DNA from: an uncultured Acidocella sp.
GTDB taxonomy: Bacteria > Pseudomonadota > Alphaproteobacteria > Acetobacterales > Acetobacteraceae
Length of the DNA stretch: 15,450 bases
Assembly (NCBI RefSeq): GCF_946222605.1
Contig: NZ_CAMIIE010000070.1
Coordinates: 1-15,450, forward strand
Direction of reading: 5' to 3'
Shown here: piece after piece, positions 14,465-15,450 of the stretch
Layout: the number at the start of each line of letters is the position of its first letter
How positions within the stretch are numbered: the first letter of the stretch is position 1
The notes under the pieces: generated by a model
The model's database searches: none
What the model was told of the DNA's origin: nothing
Seen by the model: only the letters and a program-made list of their open reading frames with translations
Position numbers and translations under genes: made by a program

Positions 14465-15390
14465 AACCTCACCTCCATTCCGTCATAAGCAACGTCCCAG
14501 CCATTTTCTTGGACTTTTTTGGCTTCGTCGGAATCGTCGCACAGGATCGGATTTGTATTGTTGATATGAATAAAGATCTTGCGAGTCCGCGTCAATGCGG
14601 AAAATACGGCCATCGTGCCGCCTTCACCCGAAACGGAAATATGCCCCATGCGCGCGCCGGTTTTCTGGCTCAGCCCGGCATCGATCATCTCCCGATCCTG
14701 CCAGAGTGTACCATCGAAAAACAGAATATCCGCCTGTTCGGCACGCTTTATGATTGCCGGCGTCACATACGCGCAGCCGGGAATGAAAAGAATATTATGT
14801 CCAGCCTCATCCTTTACGGAAAGACCGATGACGCTGTCATCGCTCACCAGGGAAGCGAGGTCCCGCCCCGCCTCCTGGTAGAGCGGCAATTTTCCCGGCA
14901 CCGGAAACGCTTCCACGGCAAGCCCCAGCGCCTGCCCGGCCGCATCGCGCAAGGCCACAGCCTCGTTCACGCGCAGCGTCTCCTGGCGCACCAGCGCCGG
15001 GTTCATCACGCTGAAGACCTGGTTGCCGTTCAGGATCGCCTGCACGAAATCCTGGGCATAGAGCCGGAATTCATGCCCCTCGCGCAGCGTCAGCAGCCCG
15101 GCGATACAATCAATATCCCCGCCGGAAATGACGACAGCCGCCACCGGGTTATTCCGTGCCGGGCCTTCATTATCAGGATGCAGAATGACATGGTCGCGCA
15201 GCTGGGAGGGAAGATCCGGGCTGGCATTCAGCAAAACCCAACGCACCCCGTCCGCGCTCACGGCGAGCGAGGCCTGGGTTCTGGGCTTCACCGCCGGGTC
15301 TCCGGCGCGGGCCCGGCGGCAGCCCTGGCAATGGCAATTCCATTGCGGAAAGCCACCGCCCGCGGCCGATCCAAGCACAATGACACGCAT
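14461..15390 (-). CDS. pqqB: PqqB, metallo-beta-lactamase-fold hydroxylase of PQQ synthesis
   Basis: PqqB is an iron enzyme of the metallo-beta-lactamase fold that hydroxylates the cross-linked Glu-Tyr intermediate. The 309-residue length is typical. The N-terminus has GSAAGGGFPQWN followed by the structural zinc motif C19-H-C21-QG-C24. Further family blocks are NASPDL (55-60), GLLTLREG (98-105), FIPGCAYVTP, FFDGTLW (224-230), GARMGHISVSGEGG (245-258) and IFIHINNTNP (272-281). In the metal-site block SGGDIDCIAGLL the residue after D94 is Cys (C95), where many PqqB proteins have His. No strong ribosome site precedes the ATG; 38 nt separate it from the probable pqqA stop. Confidence 0.96.
   Translation of the reverse strand: MRVIVLGSAAGGGFPQWNCHCQGCRRARAGDPAVKPRTQASLAVSADGVRWVLLNASPDLPSQLRDHVILHPDNEGPARNNPVAAVVISGGDIDCIAGLLTLREGHEFRLYAQDFVQAILNGNQVFSVMNPALVRQETLRVNEAVALRDAAGQALGLAVEAFPVPGKLPLYQEAGRDLASLVSDDSVIGLSVKDEAGHNILFIPGCAYVTPAIIKRAEQADILFFDGTLWQDREMIDAGLSQKTGARMGHISVSGEGGTMAVFSALTRTRKIFIHINNTNPILCDDSDEAKKVQENGWDVAYDGMEVRL
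14471..14476 (-). promoter_or_regulatory. Ribosome binding site of pqqC
   Basis: GGAGGT on the minus strand lies 6 nt before the pqqC ATG and within the last codons of pqqB. It confirms the 14464 start and should allow efficient re-initiation by ribosomes finishing pqqB. Confidence 0.85.
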
Positions 15391-15428
15391 GAGAGAGACG
15401 TGGCCTATGCCTGGATCGGTTGCCTCAC

Positions 15429-15450
15429 TTACTTGCGGGTCGCGGAGACG
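15429..15450 (-). CDS. pqqA: PqqA, 3' end only (PQQ precursor peptide)
   Basis: The window ends inside what is probably pqqA. On the minus strand the last bases read ..C GTC TCC GCG ACC CGC AAG TAA, giving V-S-A-T-R-K-stop. The partial codon before Val ends in C, which fits TAC (Tyr). PqqA peptides are about 20-30 residues long with a conserved E-x3-Y and only a few residues after the Tyr, often ending in a basic pair, so this tail fits well. Position also fits: pqqA normally comes directly before pqqB, here 38 nt upstream. Only seven codons are visible, so the call rests on context plus a short tail match. Confidence 0.6.

Overview
The window is GC-rich and densely coded, with frequent 4-base ATGA stop/start overlaps. 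It looks like a chromosomal segment of an alphaproteobacterium. A PQQ biosynthesis operon, an SYLF-domain protein, a MetA-type outer-membrane protein and a thrC-M16 protease pair together suggest Rhodospirillales, most likely the acetic-acid-bacterium family Acetobacteraceae. That placement is inferred from gene content and protein character, not from a database search.

Left block (1-5340, minus strand): hemW, thrC, an M16 zinc protease and pmbA (tldE) follow each other in that transcription order. The gaps are 30 nt and 1 nt, and the last pair overlaps by 4 nt, so this looks like one operon. A hairpin (142-168) and a terminator-like element (44-89) lie after pmbA.

Middle block (5455-7365, plus strand): a small AhpD-like gene diverges from hemW. 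After a 205-nt gap (5806-6010) in which I see nothing definite comes a histidine phosphatase gene that overlaps an exported SYLF-domain protein gene by 4 nt. A perfect 15-bp bidirectional terminator (7385-7418) separates this pair from the convergent block to the right.

Right block (7423-15450, minus strand), in transcription order: the last bases of pqqA at the window edge, then pqqB, pqqC, pqqD, pqqE and a TonB-dependent receptor. From pqqB to the receptor every junction overlaps by 4 or 10 nt, so the receptor appears to be translationally coupled to PQQ synthesis. Next come a MetA-type outer-membrane beta-barrel gene with its own leader (a sigma-54-like box and a 10-bp hairpin) and a glutamate-type dehydrogenase.

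How the genes may work together: PqqA is the peptide precursor. PqqE, with PqqD as peptide chaperone, cross-links its Glu and Tyr. A protease then frees the cross-linked pair, PqqB hydroxylates it and PqqC completes the ring oxidation. The receptor is a candidate for moving PQQ across the outer membrane. The protease step has no dedicated gene in the pqq operon seen here. The M16 protease and PmbA about 10 kb away are candidates for it, but both may simply be housekeeping genes. No RNA genes, insertion sequences or CRISPR arrays were seen, and no gene-free stretch exceeds about 250 bases.
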